Below are positions 1-6,398 of a stretch of DNA of 6,664 bases, in pieces (position 1 is the first letter of the stretch; each line of letters starts with the position of its first letter). Made by a program: the position numbers and the translations under genes. The stretch comes from Candidatus Latescibacterota bacterium (lineage in GTDB: Bacteria > Latescibacterota > UBA2968 > UBA8231), in contig DPVW01000319.1 of assembly GCA_003529325.1 (NCBI GenBank), positions 2,839 through 9,502 on the forward strand. Direction: 5' to 3'. The notes beneath the pieces are model-generated. The model saw only the letters and a program-made list of their open reading frames with translations. It was not told the origin of the DNA and made no database searches.

Positions 1-32
1 ATCTCTGTCTGTTTCTCTTCTGAATCGCTCAC
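1..32 (-). CDS. 5' end of a divergent gene, product unknown (partial)
   Basis: Reading leftward, a GTG at 32-30 is preceded five bases upstream by a strong Shine-Dalgarno, AAGGAG (43-38). The frame stays open to the window edge and gives MSDSEEKQTE, an acidic, hydrophilic N-terminus with no signal peptide or recognisable motif. Ten codons are too few to assign a family. The gene diverges from hflX and shares its roughly 100-base upstream region, so the two may be regulated together. The call rests on the ribosome binding site and the open frame only; it could be false if the frame closes just outside the window. Confidence 0.5.
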   Translation of the reverse strand, partial: MSDSEEKQTE

Positions 33-56
33 GAAGACTCCTTTTCCTGCTTCGAG

Positions 57-84
57 GCTACACTTGTTCTTCAACAAGTGTCAA
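57..84 (-). promoter_or_regulatory. possible promoter of the leftward edge gene
   Basis: A perfect -35 hexamer TTGACA lies on the minus strand at 84-79. A poor -10 candidate, TGTAGC (62-57), follows after 16 bases. A start near position 50 would leave a short leader containing the AAGGAG site. The spacer is filled by the 60-81 palindrome. The -35 is clear; the -10 matches only about three of six bases, so this is tentative. Confidence 0.3.
60..81. repeat. 9-bp perfect inverted repeat, possible operator
   Basis: ACACTTGTT (60-68) and AACAAGTGT (73-81) are exact reverse complements separated by CTTC. The 22-base palindrome sits between the divergent edge gene and hflX. It falls in the spacer of the leftward promoter candidate and just upstream of the rightward one. 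Such compact symmetry suits a dimeric repressor site. A hairpin in RNA is less likely to matter, because neither inferred transcript would include it. Confidence 0.5.
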
Positions 85-104
85 GCCGCTTCTGCCGCTT
101 GACA
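79..104. repeat. 8-bp inverted repeat carrying two divergent TTGACA boxes
   Basis: TGTCAAGC (79-86) and GCTTGACA (97-104) are exact reverse complements separated by ten bases. Each arm contains a consensus -35 hexamer, one for each direction, so the symmetry may simply be two back-to-back promoters. Its left arm overlaps the last three bases of the 60-81 palindrome, so a protein bound to one element would probably affect the other. Confidence 0.45.
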
Positions 105-128
105 TCATAGCCGACAGCCGGAGATATT
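99..128 (+). promoter_or_regulatory. possible hflX promoter
   Basis: A consensus -35 TTGACA (99-104) is followed after 18 bases by GATATT (123-128), which matches the -10 consensus at four of six positions. A start about seven bases further on would fall at or beside the hflX ATG at 135, implying an almost leaderless message and making the GGAG at 120-123 irrelevant. The real -10 may therefore be elsewhere, or a longer transcript may start upstream. Confidence 0.3.
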
Positions 129-134
129 GCCGAC

Positions 135-1436
135 ATGACACATTCGACTGAAGTCCCTCAGGAATCCGCCCTGCTGGTAGGCCTCTCCTTGCCAGGAGTC
201 CCCACGTGGGAAGCGGAGGAGTCTCTCGACGAACTGGCCCGCCTCGCCGACACCGCGACGTTGGCGATCCTCGAAAAAGTCCTGCAGAATCGCCGGCGTA
301 TCGACCCCACCTACTACGTCGGCAAAGGCAAGGCAGAAGAACTCAGGGACCTGGCCATCAGCTGCGACGCCGACATGATCATCTTCGACAACGATCTTTC
401 GCCGGCGCAGATGCGCAACCTGGAGAAGCTCACCGACAAACGCATTCTCGACCGCAGCGCCATCATCCTCGATATCTTCGCACGCCACGCCAAGACACGT
501 ACCGCCCAGGTGCAGGTCGAACTCGCTCAACTCAATTACCTGATGCCGCGCCTGACCCGCCAGTGGTCTCACCTATCACGTCAGGCCGGTGGCGGCGCCA
601 TCCGAGGTATGGGCGCCGCCGGCGTACGTGGACCGGGTGAGACCCAACTCGAGATCGACCGCCGCCTGGTGCGCGGGCGTATCGGGCAGCTGCAGCGCGA
701 ACTCGACCGGATCGCCTCGCAGATGGCGACGAGCCGCAAGAGTCGCGTTGATTCCTTCCGTGTCGCCCTGGTGGGGTACACGAATGCCGGCAAGTCGACC
801 CTGATGCGGGCCCTGTCCGGTTCTGATGTCCTTGTCCAGGACCGGCTATTCGCCACCCTCGGCTCAACGACTCGTGCCGTCGAGGTCGATCCACGACACA
901 AGATTCTGCTCACCGACACGGTCGGCTTTATCCGCCGCCTGCCCCATCACTTGTTCGCCTCCTTCCGTGCCACCCTCGAGGAGACCATCGAGGCGGACCT
1001 GCTGCTGCATGTCGTCGACCTGAGCCACCCGCACTACGATCACCAGATGGAAACCGTGCAGAGTGTGCTCAACGACCTCGGCGTTGAGGATCGGCCGACC
1101 CTGACGGTGTTCAACAAGATCGATCAGATCGGTGAAGGGGACGAAGTCGAAGGACACGTGCGCGCCGCCATGGGTCAACCCGACCGCGCCGCCATCTCGG
1201 CGCACACCGGCGCCGGTCTCGACGTGTTGCTCGAGAAGATTCTCGTCCGCTGTCAGGAGCACGAGGTCACCCTCGATCTCCGCATTCCGCAGGCTGAGGG
1301 TCGCCTGCTCTCCCAATTGCACGAGCAGGGCGAGATCCTGGAACAGAGTTATGACGCCGAAGACGCCCATCTGCGTGTTCGCCTGAGCCGCGCCTGGGCC
1401 CAGCGATGGGAGTTGGAGCGCTTCGAGCTGAACTGA
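135..1436 (+). CDS. hflX: ribosome-associated GTPase HflX
   Basis: HflX is a cytoplasmic GTPase of the OBG-HflX group that binds the 50S subunit and splits or rescues stalled ribosomes, notably under heat stress. The 433-residue product is of family length (about 426 in E. coli). The N-terminal HflX domain (about 11-150) includes the conserved YYVGKGKAEEL stretch (60-70). A glycine-rich linker (152-170, ending RGPGETQLE) precedes a helical segment and the G domain. G1 is GYTNAGKST (214-222), G2 threonines are at 245-246, G3 is DTVGF (261-265), G4 is NKID (327-330) and G5 is SA (355-356), so all nucleotide-binding motifs are intact. The ATG at 135 is the only start between the upstream in-frame TAG (108-110) and the conserved domain; a GGAG lies 11 bases before it, rather far. 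No hfq, hflK or hflC neighbour is present, unlike the enterobacterial operon. Identification is firm. Confidence 0.97.
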   Translation: MTHSTEVPQESALLVGLSLPGVPTWEAEESLDELARLADTATLAILEKVLQNRRRIDPTYYVGKGKAEELRDLAISCDADMIIFDNDLSPAQMRNLEKLTDKRILDRSAIILDIFARHAKTRTAQVQVELAQLNYLMPRLTRQWSHLSRQAGGGAIRGMGAAGVRGPGETQLEIDRRLVRGRIGQLQRELDRIASQMATSRKSRVDSFRVALVGYTNAGKSTLMRALSGSDVLVQDRLFATLGSTTRAVEVDPRHKILLTDTVGFIRRLPHHLFASFRATLEETIEADLLLHVVDLSHPHYDHQMETVQSVLNDLGVEDRPTLTVFNKIDQIGEGDEVEGHVRAAMGQPDRAAISAHTGAGLDVLLEKILVRCQEHEVTLDLRIPQAEGRLLSQLHEQGEILEQSYDAEDAHLRVRLSRAWAQRWELERFELN

Positions 1437-1458
1437 GGATGATCGGCCATAAAACCTC

Positions 1459-2283
1459 TCACTCTTTCATCGCCCCCGCCGTCAATCCGGCGATGAAATA
1501 GCGCTGTAGCCACAGAAACACGACGACTACCGGCAGCAAGCTGAGCAATGCCCCTGCCATCTGCGCACCGTAGTCGGTGTTGAACTGGCTGCTCAACGAC
1601 GCCAACCCCACGGGCAGGGTCTTCATCGAGTCATCTGTGGCCACCAGCAACGGCCACAGGAACTCGCGCCAGTGCGCTGTGAAGGTGATGATCGCCAGGG
1701 TCCCCATCGCCGGCAGCGACAGTGGCAGCACGATGCGCCAGTAGACACCGAATTCACGGCAACCGTCGATGCGGGCGGCATCCAGCAGAGACTGGGGGAT
1801 GCCGAGCATGTATTGCCGCAACAGAAACACACCCAGTGGACCTGCCAGGGTCGGCAGGATGAGACCGGCGTAGCTGTTGAGCAGACCAAATTTTCCGGCG
1901 ATCAAGAACTGCGGGATCAGCGTCATCGAGCCAGGTACCATGAGCCCCGCCAGCACCAGATAGAACAACACCTCGCGCCCGAAAAAACGCTTGCGGGCAA
2001 AGGCGTAGGCCGCCATCGACTGGATCAGCAGCACAGCCAGGGTGGCAACGACGGCGACGAAGGTGCTGTTGAACAACCAATCTCCGAAACCGGACAGAGT
2101 GAGCACATCGGTGTAGGTCGTCAGCGTCGGTGCGGTGGGAATCCAGTGCAGCGGGTTGCCGGTGATGACTCGATGGTGTTCGAAAGAGATGAGCAGCATG
2201 AATACGAATGGCGCCAGGGACGCCACCGCGAGCACACCGGAGAGCAGATATCGCAGCATCCTGAGATAGGGCAATCTCCCCAT
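1459..2283 (-). CDS. carbohydrate ABC transporter permease, MalG-like
   Basis: This is an inner-membrane permease subunit of a CUT1-type ABC importer and would pair with the MalF-like subunit encoded just upstream to form the channel. The 274-residue product has about six hydrophobic segments (roughly 11-33, 72-96, 106-126, 140-156, 191-209 and 245-265). The EAA loop that docks to the ATPase reads LLDAARIDGCREF (166-178), with the conserved glycine at 174 and the LP pair at 186-187. The C-terminus, GLTAGAMKE, is the usual ending of MalG relatives. Its ATG (2283-2281) overlaps the upstream TGA by one base as TGATG, and GAGG (2294-2291) lies seven bases before the ATG, so translation is coupled. 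It is the last gene of the operon and converges on hflX across 22 bases. The substrate cannot be read from the permease. Confidence 0.93.
   Translation of the reverse strand: MGRLPYLRMLRYLLSGVLAVASLAPFVFMLLISFEHHRVITGNPLHWIPTAPTLTTYTDVLTLSGFGDWLFNSTFVAVVATLAVLLIQSMAAYAFARKRFFGREVLFYLVLAGLMVPGSMTLIPQFLIAGKFGLLNSYAGLILPTLAGPLGVFLLRQYMLGIPQSLLDAARIDGCREFGVYWRIVLPLSLPAMGTLAIITFTAHWREFLWPLLVATDDSMKTLPVGLASLSSQFNTDYGAQMAGALLSLLPVVVVFLWLQRYFIAGLTAGAMKE
1465..1498. terminator. 10-bp hairpin between convergent hflX and the permease operon
   Basis: TTTCATCGCC (1465-1474) and GGCGATGAAA (1489-1498) are exact reverse complements around a 14-base loop. The stem lies in the last codons of the MalG-like permease and 29 bases after the hflX stop. 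For the leftward operon it is followed by GGTTTTAT at and beyond the stop codon, a weak U tract; for hflX no U tract follows. It may serve as a weak, bidirectional end for convergent transcripts. The arms also encode conserved residues, so chance symmetry is possible. Confidence 0.35.
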
Positions 2284-3200
2284 CAGGCGTCCTCATCCCG
2301 CCGACCATACCGCATCTGCAGCAACGTCAGACCCATGACGAGCAGAAACAGCAGCACACTCATCGTCGCCGAATGACCGAGTTGGTCGAAGTGGAAGGCG
2401 CCACGGTAGATGTAGTAGACGACGGAGACACTCGCATTCGCCGGCCCCCCCTGCGTCAGCATGAACACGGCGTCGAAGAGCTGCAGATTCCAGATGACGC
2501 CCATGACGCTTAGAAATAACAGGGTCGGGCGCAGCATGGGCATGGTGATGCGCGTAAACAGTTGCCAGCGCCCGGCCCCGTCTACCCGGGCCGCCTCGTA
2601 GAGTTGGGTTGGCACCGCATCGAGGCCGGCGAGCAACACGATGACCCAGAATCCATACCCACTCCACACCTGGAAAGCGGCGATGGCGGGGATCACCCAA
2701 TCGGGGTGCCCCAGCCAGTTCTGCGGTGGCAGGCCGAAATTTCCGAGGATCCAGTTCAGTGGCCCCGTCTGTCCCGGGAGCAACAACGCACGCCAGATGA
2801 TGGCCAGCGCGACAGCGGAACTGATCAGCGGCAGGAACAGGGAGACGCGGATGAAACTCTTCCACCATCTTGCCAAGGGGTGAACGAGCAACGCCGTCGC
2901 CAGAGACAACCCCATCGCCGCGGGTACGGCGATGATGGCGTACAGAGCCGTATTGCGCAGGGCATTGTTGAAGAACGGATTCGACCAGACTTCTGAGTAG
3001 TTGGCTAGCCCGATATAACTTGTGCCCTCCAGCAGCCCGCCTGTCTGTAAGGACAGACCGAAGGCCCAGAGGACGGGGGCCAGCATGAACACGCAGTAGA
3101 GAACCAGATACGGCGCCAGGAAGGCGTAGGCACTGCGATCGCTGCCCTCCGCCGAATGGCCTGGCCCTGAATGGCGCTGAGGCTTGGGCGCAGTCGTCAT
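2283..3200 (-). CDS. carbohydrate ABC transporter permease, MalF/UgpA-like
   Basis: This is the first of two inner-membrane permease subunits of a CUT1-like importer. From the ATG at 3200-3198 it encodes 305 residues: a hydrophilic N-terminus (1-24), then about six membrane segments (roughly 25-50, 83-106, 119-140, 169-191, 225-248 and 277-296). The EAA loop is YEAARVDGAGRWQLF (201-215) with P221, and QLFDAVFMLTQGGP (240-253) is a stretch typical of MalF-family proteins. The frame is open for 70 more codons upstream, but that part is arginine- and proline-rich, lies over the end of the binding-protein gene and has no membrane character, so the start at 3200 is preferred. It begins two bases after the binding-protein stop and lacks a clear Shine-Dalgarno, which suggests coupled translation. 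No ATPase gene accompanies it; CUT1 systems often share an MsmK/UgpC-type ATPase encoded elsewhere. Confidence 0.93.
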   Translation of the reverse strand: MTTAPKPQRHSGPGHSAEGSDRSAYAFLAPYLVLYCVFMLAPVLWAFGLSLQTGGLLEGTSYIGLANYSEVWSNPFFNNALRNTALYAIIAVPAAMGLSLATALLVHPLARWWKSFIRVSLFLPLISSAVALAIIWRALLLPGQTGPLNWILGNFGLPPQNWLGHPDWVIPAIAAFQVWSGYGFWVIVLLAGLDAVPTQLYEAARVDGAGRWQLFTRITMPMLRPTLLFLSVMGVIWNLQLFDAVFMLTQGGPANASVSVVYYIYRGAFHFDQLGHSATMSVLLFLLVMGLTLLQMRYGRRDEDA

Positions 3201-3202
3201 CG

Positions 3203-4498
3203 TCAACGCAAGGCCACGAGGGCATCCACCGCCGAGGCGGCGGCGGCGACGGCCTGTTCCGGTGTCTTGCGGTCGAGGAGCATCCCCTGCACCTCGGCCT
3301 GGATGATCGTGTGCACGAGCCGTAGACGAGGGTGCAGCGGATACGGTACGAGATAACGCTGGCCCCGGATGAAGGTCTCCAACCGGGGATCGTCCGTCGG
3401 CGCCTGCCAATCTTTGCGCGCGCCGAACAGTTGCACCACATCCATCATGTAGGCCGACGGGTCGGGTGAGGTGATAAAACGTAGAAGGTCGAAGGCTTCT
3501 CGCGGTCTTGGTGAATCCTTGGACAGGACCCAGAACCCACTATTGCCGAATGCACCCCGTCCTTCATAGAAGTCAATCGCCGGGCCACGAGGCACGATGC
3601 CGGCGCCGAATGGCAGGTCGGGAAAATCCCGCTTGAGAATGTGGATCGCCGACTCCGGCGCGATCATCATGCCCGCACGGCCATCGTAAAACAACTCGAA
3701 GGGTCCGGGGTGCAGGCCGCCTTCGGGCACGATGCCATCACGGGCGAGTTCTCGCATGAAGCGAAAACCGACGGCACCACGCTCGGCAAAACCATTTCGT
3801 TTTCGACTGGCGTCCAGCAGATCGGCGCCACCCTGCCAGAGAAAGGGATAGATGGCATTCGGGTTCACATCGAGGGTCGACCACGCCAGACCCCACTGAT
3901 CCAACACCCCGTCGCCATCATGATCCTGACTCAGGGCCAGTCCGACTTCACGGAAGCGGTCCCACGTCCATGCGTCGAAATCGGCCGCATCCGGTGTCGC
4001 CGGTGGGTACGCGAGACCGGCGCGATCGAACAACTCTGGATTGTAATAGAGGTGCCAGGAGACATAGACGAAGGGAATGCCGTATTGATGGCCATCCATC
4101 GAGCCGAGTTGCCACAGATTATCCGGGTACTCCCGCGACATCGCCTCGACCTCTTCGGGGAACATTTCGTCGAGAGCGGCGAGTTTGCCAGCGGCAGCAA
4201 AGCGTGGCCAGAACTCGTCTGGCATGTAGGCGATATCAGGTGGCATGCCGCCAGTGTAGGCGGTAGCGTAACGTTCGTCCCAGCCCTGCCACGGGTGCAC
4301 GACCGCCTCCAGGCGCAGCGCAGGCCGCTGAGAAAAAAACGGCGCCAGCACATGCTCGAAGTCCTGTGCCGTCTCTCCATGCGAGGCCTTCCACAGGCGT
4401 AGCACGGAGTCAGCGGCGTCTCGATTCGCCGGCGATTGGCAGCCCAGACCGAACAGCAGGAGCAGACCAAAGACAAAGCCGTCAGCTAGGCGCAGCAT
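3203..4498 (-). CDS. extracellular solute-binding lipoprotein, family 1 (sugar ABC importer)
   Basis: This is the substrate-capturing component of the importer, expected outside the inner membrane. The 431-residue product starts with a short hydrophobic signal (about 8-19) ending GLGC, so Cys20 is the probable lipidation site, although glycine at -3 is a poor lipobox match. The mature part has the family-1 pattern: LRLWKASHGE near 33-42, MPPDIAYMPDEFWP (85-98), GIPFVYVSWHLYYNPELFDRAG (140-161), and a C-terminal helix with KTPEQAVAAAASAVDAL. DHDGDGVLD (192-200) fits the calcium-loop pattern DxDxDGxxD. The many exposed tryptophans and tyrosines suit stacking against a sugar ring, but the ligand is unknown. 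The ATG at 4498 overlaps the end of the enolase-like gene by 17 bases and has GAGG (4508-4505) six bases upstream. The permease follows after two bases. Confidence 0.92.
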   Translation of the reverse strand: MLRLADGFVFGLLLLFGLGCQSPANRDAADSVLRLWKASHGETAQDFEHVLAPFFSQRPALRLEAVVHPWQGWDERYATAYTGGMPPDIAYMPDEFWPRFAAAGKLAALDEMFPEEVEAMSREYPDNLWQLGSMDGHQYGIPFVYVSWHLYYNPELFDRAGLAYPPATPDAADFDAWTWDRFREVGLALSQDHDGDGVLDQWGLAWSTLDVNPNAIYPFLWQGGADLLDASRKRNGFAERGAVGFRFMRELARDGIVPEGGLHPGPFELFYDGRAGMMIAPESAIHILKRDFPDLPFGAGIVPRGPAIDFYEGRGAFGNSGFWVLSKDSPRPREAFDLLRFITSPDPSAYMMDVVQLFGARKDWQAPTDDPRLETFIRGQRYLVPYPLHPRLRLVHTIIQAEVQGMLLDRKTPEQAVAAAASAVDALVALR

Positions 4499-5738
4499 CC
4501 GCGGCCTCGATCAGGGCCCCCTCCTCCTCGATCCGCCGATAGGTGGCGGCAAAGGCCTCGGAGCCATCGTCATCCCAATAGTCGCTTGCCAGTGGTGCGG
4601 CATAACTCATCGGCATGAGCTCACGGCTCCAGTCCGGGCGAACCATGAAGTGTGGATTCGCCGGATCCGGCCTGGTCTGCAACAGCGTCCCATTGCGATA
4701 CCGCGTGCGAATGATGAAACGAGGTTTTTTGATGGCCGGCGCCGACTCCAGCGACCGCACTTTGTCGAGATCGAGATCGACACCGAGGCCAGGGGTCTCG
4801 GAGACACGGATGAGGCCATTTATCGGATCGAGAGGCTGCGTCACGAAACGCTCCGCCATGATCTCCGTCCCAGAGACAAAGTGGAAGTTCCCGGTCGGGA
4901 AGGCGGCCATCATGTGCACCGTCATCGCCCGGGTGATGTCGCTGCCCGTGTTCTGTAGCATGAAAGGCGCCCCGGCGGCAGCGAACAGACCTGCCCGACG
5001 CGCCGCATCACCGATATGGGCGTGACCCAGCATGTAGGCATCCGCCGGATGGCGGAAAACTTCATAGGTTGCCTGCGTCGGGAAATGGTGCAGCACGATG
5101 GGAAGTGATGTGCGCAGGCGCAGCTCACGGTAGCCCTCGATATCCTCTCCCGGCAGGGGATCCTCGAAACAACCCGCAATCGGAAACTCCGACAACTTCT
5201 GCAGCAGATCCGGCATATGATCTTCCGTGCCGTGCATGGTGAAGTCGTAGTGCAGACGGAAGCCCTCGGGTGCGACCTGTTGCATCGCCTCGGTCTGATC
5301 GAGGACATTGTCGAAGGGTGACAGGTGAAACTTCATCCAGGTGTACCCCTGTGCTGCGTAATCGGCCACGGCAGCAGCCATGCGCTCCGGGGTGGTGCTC
5401 ACCGTCCAGCTGGAGACCGGCACCCAGGACCGATACTTCTGTCCGAAGAGTTTGTACACGGGCACGTCTGCCGCCTTCCCCATCAGATCGTACATGGCGG
5501 TTCCCAGACCCAGGGAGGTCTCATCCCCCATCCAGTCGAAGGGGTTGGATCCCACGTATCGATCCATCACCTCCTCTGACTCGGTGCTCTCGCTCTCCCC
5601 AAATCCGGTGAGCCCTGTATCGGTGTGAGCGATGTAGATGGTCCGTGCCGTCATATCGTGGTAGTGACTCAGTTCGTAGGCGCCGCGATCTATGTAGCCC
5701 AGTTGCACCCGTCTGACTTCGATTTCAGTCACTTTCAT
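4482..5738 (-). CDS. enolase-superfamily protein, mandelate racemase/muconate lactonizing type, atypical active site
   Basis: Family members abstract a proton next to a carboxylate, usually as sugar-acid dehydratases, racemases or cycloisomerases. The 418-residue product has the N-terminal capping domain (about 1-95), the GTAMYDLMGKAADVPVYKLFGQ junction (79-100) and a barrel to about 320. It departs from the usual catalytic set. The K-x-K motif is K136-F-H138. Metal-ligand positions one and two look present as D165 (in HYDFT) and E192 (in FEDPL). The third, normally acidic, falls at HH (217-218). The later lysine or His-Asp site falls in LGHAHIGD (237-244), and the final strand ends MLQNTGSDI (260-268). 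About 95 extra C-terminal residues follow, rich in aromatics and arginine. The protein may be a divergent catalyst using histidines, or an inactive binder. It overlaps the HD gene by four bases (ATGA) and precedes the importer, so a role on the imported compound is inferred. These alignments were made by eye. Confidence 0.85.
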   Translation of the reverse strand: MKVTEIEVRRVQLGYIDRGAYELSHYHDMTARTIYIAHTDTGLTGFGESESTESEEVMDRYVGSNPFDWMGDETSLGLGTAMYDLMGKAADVPVYKLFGQKYRSWVPVSSWTVSTTPERMAAAVADYAAQGYTWMKFHLSPFDNVLDQTEAMQQVAPEGFRLHYDFTMHGTEDHMPDLLQKLSEFPIAGCFEDPLPGEDIEGYRELRLRTSLPIVLHHFPTQATYEVFRHPADAYMLGHAHIGDAARRAGLFAAAGAPFMLQNTGSDITRAMTVHMMAAFPTGNFHFVSGTEIMAERFVTQPLDPINGLIRVSETPGLGVDLDLDKVRSLESAPAIKKPRFIIRTRYRNGTLLQTRPDPANPHFMVRPDWSRELMPMSYAAPLASDYWDDDGSEAFAATYRRIEEEGALIEAADAAPS

Positions 5739-6376
5739 GACATCAGCTTGCCCTCTTCCAGCGCGTCGTCAATCAGCCGCCGGGCGTATTCCCACAACGC
5801 GGGTGCACCTTCATCGATATGCTCGTTGCGTGCCACCACCTGATCGTGGCGCACGCCATGTTTCACCCATGCCGCTCCGTCCGTGTGATAATTGAGCAAC
5901 AGGGGTTGCAGACGATCGAGGGCCGCCGCATACCGCGCCTCGATCGTTACACGCTCTTCGAATTCCTCCCACAAGGCGTTGATCCACCGCTCCTGGTCCG
6001 CCGGCAGCAGGGCGAAGATCCGCTTCGCCGCCGCCCGCTCGCGCGCCTCCTTGTCGGCATGCGCCGCCTCGTCATAGGCAAAGGTGTCGCCCGCGTCGAT
6101 CTCGACGAGATCGTGGATCAGATGCATGGAGAGAACCCTGGTGATATCAATATCCTCTTTCGCGTGCTCACGCAGGATGATCGCCATCAGCGCCAGATGC
6201 CAGGAATGCTCGGCGTCATTTTCGGGACGTCGGTCGGCGATCAGAAGGCTCTGCCGAAAGACCTGCTTCAGAGCATCCATCTGCACGAGAAAGTCGATCT
6301 GCTGCGTCAGTCGATCCTGGACATTGCCGGGGTTGTCCTCAGTGGGCAAACGGTGCATCTCCAGTGTCGGATTCAC
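5735..6376 (-). CDS. HD-domain phosphohydrolase, HDDC2/YfbR-like (probable 5'-deoxynucleotidase type)
   Basis: Relatives such as E. coli YfbR are metal-dependent phosphatases that remove the 5' phosphate from deoxynucleoside monophosphates in the cytoplasm. The 213-residue product carries the HD signature: H57 in ENDAEHSWH, H88-D89 in MHLIHDLVEIDAGD, and D154 in AALDRLQPLL. E92, three residues after the HD pair, matches the glutamate important in YfbR, and R41 fits the substrate-contacting arginine; the neighbouring YfbR tryptophan is not conserved (Gln42). The longest frame starts at GTG 6376-6374 without an evident Shine-Dalgarno; an ATG at 6358-6356 (residue 7) is an alternative, though its GGAG abuts the codon. 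Either choice keeps the whole domain. It heads the operon and its TGA overlaps the next ATG. A link between nucleotide dephosphorylation and sugar-acid uptake is not obvious; it may act on a phosphorylated intermediate instead (inference). Confidence 0.9.
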   Translation of the reverse strand: MNPTLEMHRLPTEDNPGNVQDRLTQQIDFLVQMDALKQVFRQSLLIADRRPENDAEHSWHLALMAIILREHAKEDIDITRVLSMHLIHDLVEIDAGDTFAYDEAAHADKEARERAAAKRIFALLPADQERWINALWEEFEERVTIEARYAAALDRLQPLLLNYHTDGAAWVKHGVRHDQVVARNEHIDEGAPALWEYARRLIDDALEEGKLMS

Positions 6377-6382
6377 GGCTGG

Positions 6383-6398
6383 GGCCCAATATAGGGCC
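6383..6398 (-). promoter_or_regulatory. candidate operon promoter -10 inside a GC inverted repeat
   Basis: On the minus strand TATATT (6393-6388) resembles the -10 consensus (five of six). It is flanked exactly by GGCCC (6383-6387) and GGGCC (6394-6398) on the plus strand, a perfect 5-bp inverted repeat. No good -35 lies 16-18 bases upstream (TTCATC at best). Initiation about seven bases downstream would place the start near 6381, only five bases before the GTG at 6376, which would favour the ATG at 6358 or a leaderless message. A protein bound to the repeat would cover the -10. Confidence 0.3.

Noticed and set aside
864..1370. A 168-codon minus-strand frame within hflX
   Set aside because: It is a mirror of the HflX G-domain coding region, whose G1-G5 motifs are intact in the plus-strand frame.
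1672..2376. A 234-codon plus-strand frame antisense to the MalG-like permease
   Set aside because: Composition is Q/R/H-rich as expected from the complement of a membrane-protein gene, and there is no motif.
3201..3410. A 70-codon N-terminal extension of the MalF-like permease
   Set aside because: It lies over the 3' end of the binding-protein gene, is rich in arginine, glycine and proline with no membrane character, and ABC permeases of this family normally begin with a short hydrophilic tail as given by the start at 3200.
2293..3441. A 382-codon minus-strand frame longer than the permease it overlaps
   Set aside because: The product is arginine/proline-rich with no family motifs; the overlapping frame encodes membrane segments and the EAA loop. 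Long empty frames are common in GC-rich DNA.
3641..4402. A 253-codon plus-strand frame antisense to the solute-binding protein
   Set aside because: No recognisable domain, and the opposite strand encodes a full family-1 binding protein.
5819..6394. A 191-codon plus-strand frame antisense to the HD-domain gene
   Set aside because: The HD motifs on the minus strand are complete and in order; the antisense product has none.
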